Source of the DNA: Kiritimatiellales bacterium
GTDB taxonomy: Bacteria > Verrucomicrobiota > Kiritimatiellia > Kiritimatiellales > Tichowtungiaceae
NCBI GenBank assembly: GCA_028692515.1
Contig: JAQUXG010000022.1
Location: 1-12,365, forward strand
Reading direction: 5' to 3'
DNA length: 12,365 bases
Shown here: piece by piece, positions 6,014-12,365 of the stretch
Numbering within the stretch: the stretch's first letter is position 1
Layout of the letters: the number at the start of each line of letters is the position of its first letter
Notes under the pieces: generated by a model
Seen by the model: the letters and a program-made list of their open reading frames with translations, nothing else
Database searches by the model: none
What the model was told of the DNA's origin: nothing
Program-made: the position numbers and the translations under genes

Positions 6014-7267
6014 TTACCGGCTTTTCATGCCCTGATCGATATCCATTTGAATCAGGTCGCGGATGTCTTTTGGTGAGAATTCGGCATAATCCAGAAAATT
6101 CTGGATGACCTTATCCATACGAATCGATTCCATAACAATCTGGTGGCAGAGCTCTTCACGCTCTTTGGCCGCGGCGGCTTCGTCGTTACTTTTCAGGTTA
6201 ATCTGCAACAGCTGAACCGCCCCGGAAATACCGGTCAGGGGGGTGCGGATCTGATGCGCCATTTCTTTAGCCATGTTGGCGGCGGCTTTGATGCGTTCCA
6301 GCTGGCGGGTTTGCCCCTGTAATCTTAAGAAATGAGAAAGATCATTAAAATTGAGAATCCGGGTGTCCACCAGTCCGCCGGCTTTTGCGCCTTCATGAGG
6401 AACCGCTTCGGAGGGCAGGGTGATCCGTTCATCTTCAATGCTGACCGGAAATACGGAACCATCCGCTCTGCGGAAATAATCGGAGGCGCCCCTCAGATCC
6501 GTATCTCCGTTTTTCAGGTCGGAGGGTTTAAGGTGAATGGAGGAAAGAGACTTTCCGGTCAGCTCGCTTTCATCGCGGCTGAGCAGAACACAGGCGCGGT
6601 CGTTGGCCATCAGGATCCGGTCATTCGCATCGAGCAGCAGCAGGCCGGTTTTCACATTTTTGAAAATAATTTTTGTGATTTCACGGAACTGCTTTTCTTT
6701 TTTGCTGATGTAGTCGCACCGGCGGGAGACATAGGCGCTGGCAATGCCGAAGAAAATAAAAATAATAATGCGCAATGCCATGGCGCCTGAGGTGTCGATG
6801 AGTTCCTGCGTGGCGACTTTCGCCGGATACCGGATCAGAATATTCTGTGATATCAGCAGAATCACCAAGGTGTAGGAGATAATGGCCAGCACGGTGATTT
6901 GAATGGTCTGTTTCAACGGCAGAATGATTCCTGCGGAGAGAATGATCAGCGGATACAGAAGAATCAGAAAATCGTTCTGAAGTCCGCCGGCAAAATAGAC
7001 CAGACCTGAGACAAAAACCAGGTCGACCAGAAATTGCAGAGGGGCCAACTGCCGCATGCGATCCTGATTGCGCATCCAGAGCGAGTAGGGAATGGTGATA
7101 ATATACGCGAAGGCAATGAAGGCGTAAAAGGCGATGCTGTCCTGCCGCAGCACGAAAGAAAGAACAATCAGGAATCCGCTGATGGTCGCCAGCCGTCCGC
7201 CGAGCAGTCCCATCATTGTGATCCAGGAAACAGTCCGTTCTTCTTCTTCGTGCCGGATTTTTTTCAT
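6014..7267 (-). CDS. pilS: PilS-like sensor histidine kinase lacking the ATP-binding domain
   Basis: Membrane sensor expected to act with PilR. The 417 residues comprise a PilS-style N-terminus with about six hydrophobic segments between residues 17 and 182, a PAS-like domain at about 200-315 (GLLLLDANDRILMANDRACV), and a HisKA dimerisation domain with the H-box MAHQIRTPLTGISGAVQLLQ. The phospho-acceptor is H338. The protein ends 79 residues after that His, just after the second helix (MDKVIQNFLDYAEF). There is no N, G1 or G2 box, so the whole HATPase_c domain is absent. The downstream 168 bases cannot hold it in any frame. H-Q in place of H-E is also seen in FleS/FlrB-type kinases. The ATG at 7267 lies 13 bases after pilC, with no strong ribosome site. 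Either the catalytic domain acts in trans, or this is a truncated sensor. Confidence 0.85.
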   Translation of the reverse strand: MKKIRHEEEERTVSWITMMGLLGGRLATISGFLIVLSFVLRQDSIAFYAFIAFAYIITIPYSLWMRNQDRMRQLAPLQFLVDLVFVSGLVYFAGGLQNDFLILLYPLIILSAGIILPLKQTIQITVLAIISYTLVILLISQNILIRYPAKVATQELIDTSGAMALRIIIFIFFGIASAYVSRRCDYISKKEKQFREITKIIFKNVKTGLLLLDANDRILMANDRACVLLSRDESELTGKSLSSIHLKPSDLKNGDTDLRGASDYFRRADGSVFPVSIEDERITLPSEAVPHEGAKAGGLVDTRILNFNDLSHFLRLQGQTRQLERIKAAANMAKEMAHQIRTPLTGISGAVQLLQINLKSNDEAAAAKEREELCHQIVMESIRMDKVIQNFLDYAEFSPKDIRDLIQMDIDQGMKSR

Positions 7268-7280
7268 AGAGGGAGCTTTC

Positions 7281-8363
7281 TCACTTCACCAGTTCGGTCA
7301 TCTTGAAAATCGGCATGAACATAGCCAACACAATGCCGCCGATCATTACCCCGATGACGACCATCAGCAAGGGTTCGAGCATGGAGGTCAAACCTTCCAG
7401 CATCGTGTCGACTTCCTCCTGATAGAACTCGGAGAGTTTTGTAAGCATTTCTTCCATCTTGCCGGTCTGCTCTCCTGCCGAAAGCATATGAATGAGCATG
7501 CTGGGGAACTCTTTATTATTTTTGAGCGTGGAGGAAACGGTGTTGCCCTGTTCCACGCTGGCACGTGCATCCAAAATCGCCTTACCAATCACCTTGTTGC
7601 CGGTCGCCACACCGACGATCGACATGGCTTGAATAATCGGAACACCACTGGACATCAGCTGGGCAAATGTCGAGGCGAAGCGGGTGATGGCAATTTTCTG
7701 GGCCAGCTTGCCGAGCAATGGAAAGCGCAAGCGGAGTACATCGACTACATAGCCGCCTTTTTCGGTTTGGACGTAGCGGCGCACGCAATAGACCGTGGTG
7801 CCGATGACGGCCAGTACGATGTACCAGTAAGCGCGGATAAAATTACTGGTGTTCAATAGCATCTGCGTCGGCTTGGGCAAATCGGCTCCGAATCCGGCAA
7901 ACATTTTTGCAAAGGTCGGCACGATGAAAACAATCAGGCCGGTCGAAATAATGAGAGCCACTGACATAACCACCATCGGATACATCATCGCGGACTTCAC
8001 CTTGGCACGCAACCGGTTGGATGCTTCCAGAAAGGAAGCCACACGTTCGCAGGTTTCCGCCAGCATCCCGCCCGTCTCGCCGGCGCGCATCATATTCACA
8101 TACAGCTCATCAAAAACCTGAGGGTACTCCTCAAGCGAATCAGAATACATTGAACCGCCTTCAACCCGCGTGCGCACCCCGGCGAGTACCGTACGGAAGG
8201 TCTTGCTGGTGGTTTGCTCCTCCAGTGCGACGATCGACTGCACCAGCGGCATCCCGGACGAAAGCATCGCCGCCAGCTGGCGGGTGAAGAGCGGAAGTTC
8301 TTTCATCCGGATCTTCCGCGCGCCGCTAACCTTCTTTTTACCTTTTTTCTTTGCCGTTGCCAT
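7281..8363 (-). CDS. pilC: Type IV pilus inner-membrane platform protein PilC (GspF family)
   Basis: Platform protein that couples the cytoplasmic assembly ATPase to pilin insertion. The 360-residue product has the two GspF domains expected: the first at about 24-150 (FTRQLAAMLSSGMPLVQSI, then MMRAGETGGML), the second at about 225-350 (FASTFAQLMSSGVPIIQAM, then MLSAGEQTGKM). Three membrane segments are visible near 125-155, 175-197 and 330-352. A Lys-rich start (MATAKKKGKKKV) is short compared with some PilC N-termini. AGGAAA lies seven bases before the ATG at 8363. The gene starts 15 bases after pilB and is followed at 13 bases by the sensor, so pilB-pilC-pilS look co-transcribed. A type II secretion GspF is the alternative; the PilS/PilR neighbours favour PilC. 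Confidence 0.93.
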   Translation of the reverse strand: MATAKKKGKKKVSGARKIRMKELPLFTRQLAAMLSSGMPLVQSIVALEEQTTSKTFRTVLAGVRTRVEGGSMYSDSLEEYPQVFDELYVNMMRAGETGGMLAETCERVASFLEASNRLRAKVKSAMMYPMVVMSVALIISTGLIVFIVPTFAKMFAGFGADLPKPTQMLLNTSNFIRAYWYIVLAVIGTTVYCVRRYVQTEKGGYVVDVLRLRFPLLGKLAQKIAITRFASTFAQLMSSGVPIIQAMSIVGVATGNKVIGKAILDARASVEQGNTVSSTLKNNKEFPSMLIHMLSAGEQTGKMEEMLTKLSEFYQEEVDTMLEGLTSMLEPLLMVVIGVMIGGIVLAMFMPIFKMTELVK

Positions 8364-8378
8364 ATTGCGGTTTCCTGG

Positions 8379-10088
8379 TTATCCGGTGGTTACCCGAAGA
8401 ATTTCATCAATGGTTGTCACTCCGTCACGAACCCGGGAAAGTCCGGTTTCCCGCAAGCTCTTCATGCCGTTTTTTATCGCCACTTCGCGCAGGGCGCTCG
8501 CCTCGGAGGTTTGAAGAATCTTTGCCCGGAGTTCATCATTCAGTAGCAGGATTTCCATGATCGCACCGCGGCCCTTATAGCCCAGTCCGCCACACTTGGG
8601 GCATCCCTTCGCTGCAAAAAAGGTGGTGTCCTTGAACTGATCCGGGTCAAGGCGGTTAAAGCGCAGCGTCTTTTCCGGAATCTGAACAGACTGTTTACAG
8701 AAGGGGCAGAGTTTGCGGTAAAGACGCTGTGCCTGCGTCATCACCAGAGACGACGAAAGCATAAACGGTTCAATGCCCATATAGGCCATACGGGCGATCG
8801 CACCGGCGGCGTCGTTCGTGTGTAGCGTGCTGATCACCAAGTGACCCGTCAGAGCGGCCTGCACGGCAATGGAGGCCGTTTCGTTATCGCGGATTTCCCC
8901 GATCATCACAATGTCCGGGTCCTGACGCAGAATCGAACGCAATCCGGCGGCGAAGGTTAACCCGACCTCTGGCCTCGCCTGAACCTGATTGATGCCGCCC
9001 AGCTGATATTCCACCGGGTCTTCCACGGTGATGATATTCACATCGTCGTTATTCAATTCCTGAAGCGCCGAATAGAGTGTGGTGGTTTTTCCCGAACCGG
9101 TCGGCCCCGTCACCAAAAGCATGCCGTGCGGCTTGGCAATGGCATATTTCAAATCTTCAAGAGCCTTCTGTTCCAGACCGAGAGACTCCAGATTCGGCGC
9201 CAGTGCGGTTTTATCCAGAATACGCATCACGATCTTTTCGCCATGCACCGTCGGCAGATAACTCACACGCAAATCCACCTCTTTACCCAGCGCTTTGATC
9301 TTGAAGCGTCCGTCCTGCGGGATACGCCGCTCGGCAATATCGAGGTTCGACATAATTTTAATACGCGACGAAATGGCCGACTGAACACTCTTCGGCGGAC
9401 TGGGATTTTCGTAGAGCACACCGTCTACGCGGTAACGCAAACGGATTTTCTTTTCCATCGGCTCAATGTGAATGTCACTCGCATGCTTACGGAGTGCTTC
9501 AATCAAAATCGAATTCACAATCCGCACCACCGGTGCGTCTTCGGCGCTGTTCAGCATCTCGTCCAGATTGTCCGCCGTGGTCGCGTCGTGGCCGATCTCC
9601 AGCTCGCTGTCGTCCTCCATGTCCTTGAGAATATCTTCCAGCCCGATCGAGGCTTCTTTGGCCGCACCTTCGAACGCACCGAGCACATCTTTCGGATCGG
9701 CAATCACCGGGAAAATCTGATAATCCACCTGCGTCTTGAGATTTTCGATCCCCATGATGTTGAACGGATCGGCGACAGCGACCGTCAATAGCTTGCCGGT
9801 CTTGCACAGCGGCAACATTTTCAGCTGAGCCCAGGTGGCGCGCGGCAGCATATCCACCAGCGACTGGTCGATCTGGAAGCCCTCAAGACTGATCGGCGTC
9901 ATTTCCAGATACTCTGCCTTCGCCAGCAGCATCACCGGCGAGGGGACGGCCGCTTGATTAACCAGCACTTCCTCAAGGGGAGCCCCGGTTTTTTCAGCTT
10001 CAGCCAGCGCGGTGTTCATCGCCTCTTCCGGCACCTGAAAGCGGTTGGAGAGGACTTCCATCAAAGTTCTATAGGCTTTGTCGCTCAT
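8379..10088 (-). CDS. pilB: Type IV pilus assembly ATPase PilB (GspE family)
   Basis: Cytoplasmic hexameric ATPase that powers pilus extension. The 569-residue product has an N-terminal GspE/MshEN-type domain (about 1-160; LPRATWAQLKMLPLCKTGKLLTVAVADPFN). The ATPase core follows: Walker A GPTGSGKTTT with K334, the Asp box (ITVEDPVEY), Walker B DPDIVMIGEIRD and the His box STLHTNDAAGA. A zinc-binding tetracysteine lies near the C-terminus: C460-P-F-C463 and C496-P-K-C499, as in PilB and GspE. Length and motifs are those of a complete active enzyme. It is the first gene of the pilus operon, with a sigma-54 promoter just upstream at 10111-10127 and a predicted leader of only about 12 bases. No PilT-type retraction ATPase is encoded nearby. 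Confidence 0.94.
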   Translation of the reverse strand: MSDKAYRTLMEVLSNRFQVPEEAMNTALAEAEKTGAPLEEVLVNQAAVPSPVMLLAKAEYLEMTPISLEGFQIDQSLVDMLPRATWAQLKMLPLCKTGKLLTVAVADPFNIMGIENLKTQVDYQIFPVIADPKDVLGAFEGAAKEASIGLEDILKDMEDDSELEIGHDATTADNLDEMLNSAEDAPVVRIVNSILIEALRKHASDIHIEPMEKKIRLRYRVDGVLYENPSPPKSVQSAISSRIKIMSNLDIAERRIPQDGRFKIKALGKEVDLRVSYLPTVHGEKIVMRILDKTALAPNLESLGLEQKALEDLKYAIAKPHGMLLVTGPTGSGKTTTLYSALQELNNDDVNIITVEDPVEYQLGGINQVQARPEVGLTFAAGLRSILRQDPDIVMIGEIRDNETASIAVQAALTGHLVISTLHTNDAAGAIARMAYMGIEPFMLSSSLVMTQAQRLYRKLCPFCKQSVQIPEKTLRFNRLDPDQFKDTTFFAAKGCPKCGGLGYKGRGAIMEILLLNDELRAKILQTSEASALREVAIKNGMKSLRETGLSRVRDGVTTIDEILRVTTG

Positions 10089-10110
10089 AATTTTACTTTG
10101 CAGTTATTAA

Positions 10111-10127
10111 AGCAGAAACGGTGCCAA
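10111..10127 (-). promoter_or_regulatory. Sigma-54 promoter (-24/-12) for the pilB operon
   Basis: The minus strand reads TTGGCACCGTTTCTGCT. GG and GC are separated by exactly ten bases, TTGGCAC is a perfect -24 box and CTGCT is one base off the -12 box. Predicted start of transcription is near 10100, about 12 bases before the pilB ATG. The PilR-type activator encoded downstream in the same operon would make this an autoregulated system. Confidence 0.8.
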
Positions 10128-10146
10128 ATGCGTCGCTACGATAGAC

Positions 10147-10163
10147 TTTCCAACCATTGGAAA
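10147..10163. repeat. TTTCCAA-CCA-TTGGAAA palindrome upstream of pilB
   Basis: Perfect 7+3+7 inverted repeat (core 10148-10162). It lies between the smpB terminator region and the pilB sigma-54 promoter, centred about 55 bases before the predicted pilB transcription start. Confidence 0.75.
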
Positions 10164-10195
10164 CAAGCCGGTAGATTAAAACAGTCGCAGAAATG

Positions 10196-10215
10196 AAAAA
10201 ACGCGCTTCTGCGCG
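10196..10215 (-). terminator. Rho-independent terminator of rpoZ-smpB
   Basis: On the minus strand CGCGC-AGAA-GCGCG is followed directly by six T. It is a compact GC hairpin with U-run, 75 bases after the smpB stop and before the pilB promoter. Confidence 0.75.
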
Positions 10216-10228
10216 AGCCGTGCGGCGG

Positions 10229-10250
10229 TTTTTCCAAGGGATTGGAAAAA
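10229..10250. repeat. TTTTTCCAA-GGGA-TTGGAAAAA palindrome after smpB
   Basis: Perfect 9+4+9 inverted repeat. It is the only copy in the window with a four-base centre and has the longest arms of the family. It sits between the smpB stop and the GC terminator hairpin. Confidence 0.75.
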
Positions 10251-10273
10251 AATATGAAAACCGGACTCACGGG

Positions 10274-10288
10274 TTCCAAGGCTTGGAA
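10274..10288. repeat. TTCCAA-GGC-TTGGAA palindrome at the smpB stop
   Basis: Exact 6+3+6 inverted repeat two bases downstream of the smpB stop codon (10291-10293). Together with the copy at 10229-10250 and the GC hairpin at 10196-10215 it makes three hairpins in tandem at the 3' end of the transcript. Confidence 0.75.
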
Positions 10289-10290
10289 AA

Positions 10291-10764
10291 TTAGCGGCGC
10301 ATCGCGCGGCGGATGTCCATGTCGACCGCTTTTTTCTTGAGTGTCTCGCGCTTGTCCACCGTGTCTTTGCCCTTGCAAAGTGCCAGCTCGATTTTAACTT
10401 TGCCGCCTTTGAGATAGGCTTTGAGCGGAACGAGCGTCAGCCCTTTTTCGCCGATTTTGCTCTGGAGGCGGAGGATTTCTTTTTTATGCAGCAACAGGCG
10501 GCGCGGGCGGGTCGGGGTATGGTTATGAACATTGCCGTGCGTATAGGGCTGAATCGTCATCTGCAGGATTTCAGCCTGATTATTTTCAATATGCGCATAG
10601 GCTTCGTCAATGCGGATGTGTCCGTCGCGGATGGATTTGACTTCGGTCCCGAGCAGTTCAATGCCGGCCTCAAGCTTTTCCAGGACGTGAAAATCCCGGA
10701 ACGCTTTGCGGTTGGTGGCCAGCACGCCGGAAGCATCCCGGGATTCTTTAGACTTCGGAGGCAT
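10291..10764 (-). CDS. smpB: SsrA-binding protein SmpB
   Basis: tmRNA-binding protein needed for trans-translation, which frees ribosomes stalled on broken mRNAs. The 157-residue product has all the family blocks: NRKAFRDFHVLEKLEAGIEL, GTEVKSIRDGHIRIDEAYA, the THGNVHNHTPTRPRRLLLHK segment, GEKGLTLVPLKAYLKGGKVKIELALCKGK and the basic C-terminal tail (DKRETLKKKAVDMDIRRAMRR) that enters the mRNA channel. It is complete and of normal length. The ATG lies two bases after the rpoZ stop with no separate ribosome site, so translation is probably coupled. Three hairpins follow the stop. The ssrA gene itself is not in the window. Confidence 0.97.
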   Translation of the reverse strand: MPPKSKESRDASGVLATNRKAFRDFHVLEKLEAGIELLGTEVKSIRDGHIRIDEAYAHIENNQAEILQMTIQPYTHGNVHNHTPTRPRRLLLHKKEILRLQSKIGEKGLTLVPLKAYLKGGKVKIELALCKGKDTVDKRETLKKKAVDMDIRRAMRR

Positions 10765-10766
10765 TG

Positions 10767-11027
10767 TTACAGAACGATGTCCGGTCCGTCGTCAAGCATA
10801 TCGAAGGAAGAGGACATGTCGATCGGCTGAACGCCCATTTCGACCGTCAGCTTGCCCTCAACGATCTCTTTAAGCACGACATCGTGATAGTCCTGTTCCG
10901 GGAAATCGCGTTTAACCATCGGGCGTTCGCCGCGGATCAGCTGGCGGGTACGGTAAGAGACAAGATTAACCAGCGTCGGGATGCTGCCGATTTTTTCTTC
11001 TGCTTTGCTCAGGTATTCGAAGTTCAT
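10767..11027 (-). CDS. rpoZ: RNA polymerase omega subunit
   Basis: Small subunit that helps fold and stabilise the beta-prime subunit of RNA polymerase. The 86-residue product carries the core omega signature LVNLVSYRTRQLIRGERPMV followed by DVVLKEIVEGKLTVEMG. The N-terminus (MNFEYLSKAEEKIGSIPT) and the acidic C-terminal tail differ from the proteobacterial form, as in many PVC and Bacteroidota omegas. AGAGGA lies nine bases before the ATG. It is first in a two-gene operon with smpB, driven by the sigma-70 promoter at 11056-11084. Confidence 0.9.
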   Translation of the reverse strand: MNFEYLSKAEEKIGSIPTLVNLVSYRTRQLIRGERPMVKRDFPEQDYHDVVLKEIVEGKLTVEMGVQPIDMSSSFDMLDDGPDIVL

Positions 11028-11055
11028 AGGGTAGGTTCCTCTCTAAAAGCGCGAC

Positions 11056-11084
11056 ACTATACGTTTTGCGCATATCTGCGTCAA
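11056..11084 (-). promoter_or_regulatory. Sigma-70 promoter of rpoZ-smpB
   Basis: On the minus strand a -35 TTGACG (11079-11084) and a -10 TATAGT (11056-11061) are spaced by exactly 17 bases, near consensus. The predicted start at about 11049 leaves a leader of about 20 bases that contains the AGAGGA ribosome site. Confidence 0.85.
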
Positions 11085-11162
11085 TGAGTAGTTTAGGCAT
11101 AGTTTAGGGTTCGGTTGCCGGGGCGGAAAGCGCCGGTTTTCAGCTTTAGCCGATTGTGACGC

Positions 11163-11191
11163 TTGTTTGTGATTCGAACACTTCCTATGCT
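11163..11191 (+). promoter_or_regulatory. Probable sigma-70 promoter of the DUF481 gene
   Basis: TTGTTT (11163-11168) and TATGCT (11186-11191) are spaced by 17 bases. The predicted start lies about 16 bases before the GTG at 11215. It is weaker than the divergent rpoZ promoter about 80 bases away. Confidence 0.55.
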
Positions 11192-11214
11192 CTGCCGGAT
11201 CAAAAGGAGATGGG

Positions 11215-12231
11215 GTGAAGTTACAGATATTTTTTCTACTGGGGTGTGCCGGGGCTGTTTTGCAGGCCGATGTGGTGACGTTGAAGGACGGCTCCGTGCT
11301 GAAGGGTAAAATCGATTCAATCTCCAGCGAGGCAATCGGACTGGATACCGCCTATGCCGGACCGCTACGGCTGGATCGGGCGCAAGTCGTGTCGTTTTCC
11401 ACGGAGGAGCCGGTTTATATCCGGCTCGAGAGCGGGGATGTTTATTCCGGGGTTGTGCTGGCGGACTCGGCAAACCGGATGCAGGTCAAGGGCGAGAGCG
11501 GAGAGATCCCGATTTCTTTGACGGCCGTTCATGAGAGCTGGCTCACTCCGGAGCAGGATCCGGCCCGGATGAAAGACCGGTGGAACTTCAAGGTCGCCGC
11601 GAATGTCAGCGGAAAAACGGGGAATAACAATGAGAAAGCCCTGGGCGCCAATATTTCCGCGATACGGAAAAGTGAAAACACCGAGCTGAAAATTTATGCA
11701 TCCCTCAATCGCAAGTCGAGCGACGGATCAACAACGTCTGACGAACGCAAAGCCGGTCTGCGCTACACCTCGTATTTCGGAGATTTCTGGGGCTGGTACG
11801 CCCGTCAGGAGCTTGAAAACGATGCCATTGAAAACATCAAATTACGCTCTGTCACGGCCGCCGGTCTCAGTTATCGGTTCTATGACCTGGAATACAAGAA
11901 GCTGAGCGCCAATATGGGGCTGAGCTACCGCTCCGAAACCTATCAGGATGAAAGTTCCGCGAACCGGAACCTGGGGCTTGACCTTGGCCTTCAGCATTTC
12001 TACCGCTTTAGAAACCGGTTTGAGATCCACAATGAGTTGACCTACATTCCGTCGGTTCAGGATTTCTCCAGCTACCTTTTGACCCAGAAAAGCTATCTCG
12101 ACTTTTCGTTGGCAGCTTCCAAGGTTTGGAAAGTCCGGCTTGGGCTGAACAACGACTACAACAGCCGGCCCGAAGGCGACAGCAAAGGTCTGGACACAAC
12201 CTACTACAGCAGCTTGGTCGCCGACTGGTAA
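11215..12231 (+). CDS. DUF481 family outer-membrane barrel protein
   Basis: A 338-residue exported protein starting at GTG, with AAGGAGA five bases upstream. The signal peptide covers about residues 1-18 (cleavage after LQA). A lipobox-like LLGC at residue 11 is a less likely reading because the preceding region is very short. Residues 20-62 and 66-108 are two similar beta-rich repeats (VVTLKDGSVLKGKIDSI and VYIRLESGDVYSGVVLA). From about residue 120 to the end the protein is an amphipathic beta barrel of the YdiY/DUF481 type, with alternating polar and hydrophobic strands, many aromatics and a C-terminal Trp, the usual sorting signal for the outer membrane. Function is unknown in this family. 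The gene has its own promoter and terminator. A TTCCAA/TTGGAA palindrome lies inside it. Confidence 0.82.
   Translation: MKLQIFFLLGCAGAVLQADVVTLKDGSVLKGKIDSISSEAIGLDTAYAGPLRLDRAQVVSFSTEEPVYIRLESGDVYSGVVLADSANRMQVKGESGEIPISLTAVHESWLTPEQDPARMKDRWNFKVAANVSGKTGNNNEKALGANISAIRKSENTELKIYASLNRKSSDGSTTSDERKAGLRYTSYFGDFWGWYARQELENDAIENIKLRSVTAAGLSYRFYDLEYKKLSANMGLSYRSETYQDESSANRNLGLDLGLQHFYRFRNRFEIHNELTYIPSVQDFSSYLLTQKSYLDFSLAASKVWKVRLGLNNDYNSRPEGDSKGLDTTYYSSLVADW
12117..12131. repeat. TTCCAA-GGT-TTGGAA palindrome inside the DUF481 gene
   Basis: Exact 6+3+6 inverted repeat within coding sequence (S-K-V-W-K). It shares its core with the reverse complement of the copy inside potD. Confidence 0.75.
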
Positions 12232-12251
12232 TCGGCAGGGATTCCTCTTCT

Positions 12252-12290
12252 AAACCTGCATGCTTGCCGCATGCAGGTTTTTCTGTTTTT
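12252..12290 (+). terminator. Rho-independent terminator of the DUF481 gene
   Basis: AAACCTGCATGC and GCATGCAGGTTT form a perfect 12-bp stem (12252-12263 with 12269-12280) around TTGCC, followed by TTCTGTTTTT. It starts 21 bases after the stop codon. Confidence 0.9.
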
Positions 12291-12302
12291 ATCCCCCGCA
12301 CT

Positions 12303-12365
12303 ATGACAATTGACCAACAGCTTGAATTTCTGACCGCCCGCCACGTGGATCTCTTTTCCAAAGAG
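12303..12365 (+). CDS. tyrS: Probable tyrosyl-tRNA synthetase (N-terminal fragment)
   Basis: The frame is open from ATG at 12303 to the end of the window, 21 codons (MTIDQQLEFLTARHVDLFSK...). The pattern of an xxEQLxxLxRGxVxxxSEE start is what precedes the catalytic domain in one branch of bacterial TyrRS, which would charge tRNA-Tyr. None of the catalytic motifs (HIGH, KMSKS) fall inside the window, so the call rests on a short N-terminus only. No Shine-Dalgarno is visible, and the ATG comes only 12 bases after the T-run of the preceding terminator. Confidence 0.5.
   Translation, partial: MTIDQQLEFLTARHVDLFSKE

Noticed and set aside
7134..7859. Plus-strand open frame of 241 codons opposite pilC and the sensor start
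   Set aside because: Both strands cannot be explained at once; the minus strand encodes convincing PilC and PilS domains. The plus product is low-quality, His-rich shadow sequence.
9126..9791. Plus-strand open frame of 221 codons opposite pilB
   Set aside because: Antisense to the PilB ATPase core with its Walker and Cys motifs; no ribosome site or family resemblance.
10147..10163. The palindrome before pilB as a PilR enhancer site
   Set aside because: It is a member of the dispersed family that also lies in gene ends and coding sequence, and no such copy precedes the other sigma-54 promoter.

Overview
The window reads as ordinary chromosomal DNA from a Gram-negative bacterium, probably of the PVC superphylum (Verrucomicrobiota, Kiritimatiellota or Lentisphaerota). 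The grounds are an outer-membrane DUF481 barrel, KKAFTLIE-type pilins, a TMTC-like membrane glycosyltransferase with TPRs and the style of the omega subunit. This placement is an inference; no marker gene fixes the taxon. Several genes have clear Shine-Dalgarno sites.

Layout. Positions 2-1434 (+) hold the end of a polyamine ABC transporter operon: the 3' part of the potC-type permease and a complete potD-type lipoprotein. Positions 1445-1656 are non-coding and contain a nested inverted repeat of REPIN type and a strong terminator hairpin. Positions 1673-10088 form a type IV pilus locus. On the minus strand, in transcription order, it has pilB, pilC, a pilS-like sensor, pilR and a pilin gene (3834-4196). 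A second pilin gene lies at 1673-1984. Between the two pilins, on the plus strand, is a polytopic glycosyltransferase with a TPR tail. Positions 10291-11027 (-) carry smpB and rpoZ under a textbook sigma-70 promoter. Divergent from them is a DUF481 outer-membrane protein gene with its own promoter and terminator. The last 63 bases look like the start of a tyrosyl-tRNA synthetase gene.

How the parts fit. PilB (assembly ATPase), PilC (platform), sensor, PilR and pilin follow the classical pilBC-SR-A order. Sigma-54 -24/-12 promoters are visible in front of pilB and in front of the 1673-1984 pilin gene, which matches the sigma-54 activator PilR encoded in the locus. The main oddity is that the PilS-like sensor has its membrane domain, a PAS-like domain and the phosphoacceptor His, but stops right after the dimerisation helices and has no ATP-binding domain. 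The glycosyltransferase between the pilins suggests pilin glycosylation (inference).

A second signal runs across the whole window: a palindrome TTCCAA-N3-TTGGAA, found six times exactly and twice as a variant. Most copies sit at gene ends or in gaps, but two are inside coding sequence. I can assign no certain function to it.
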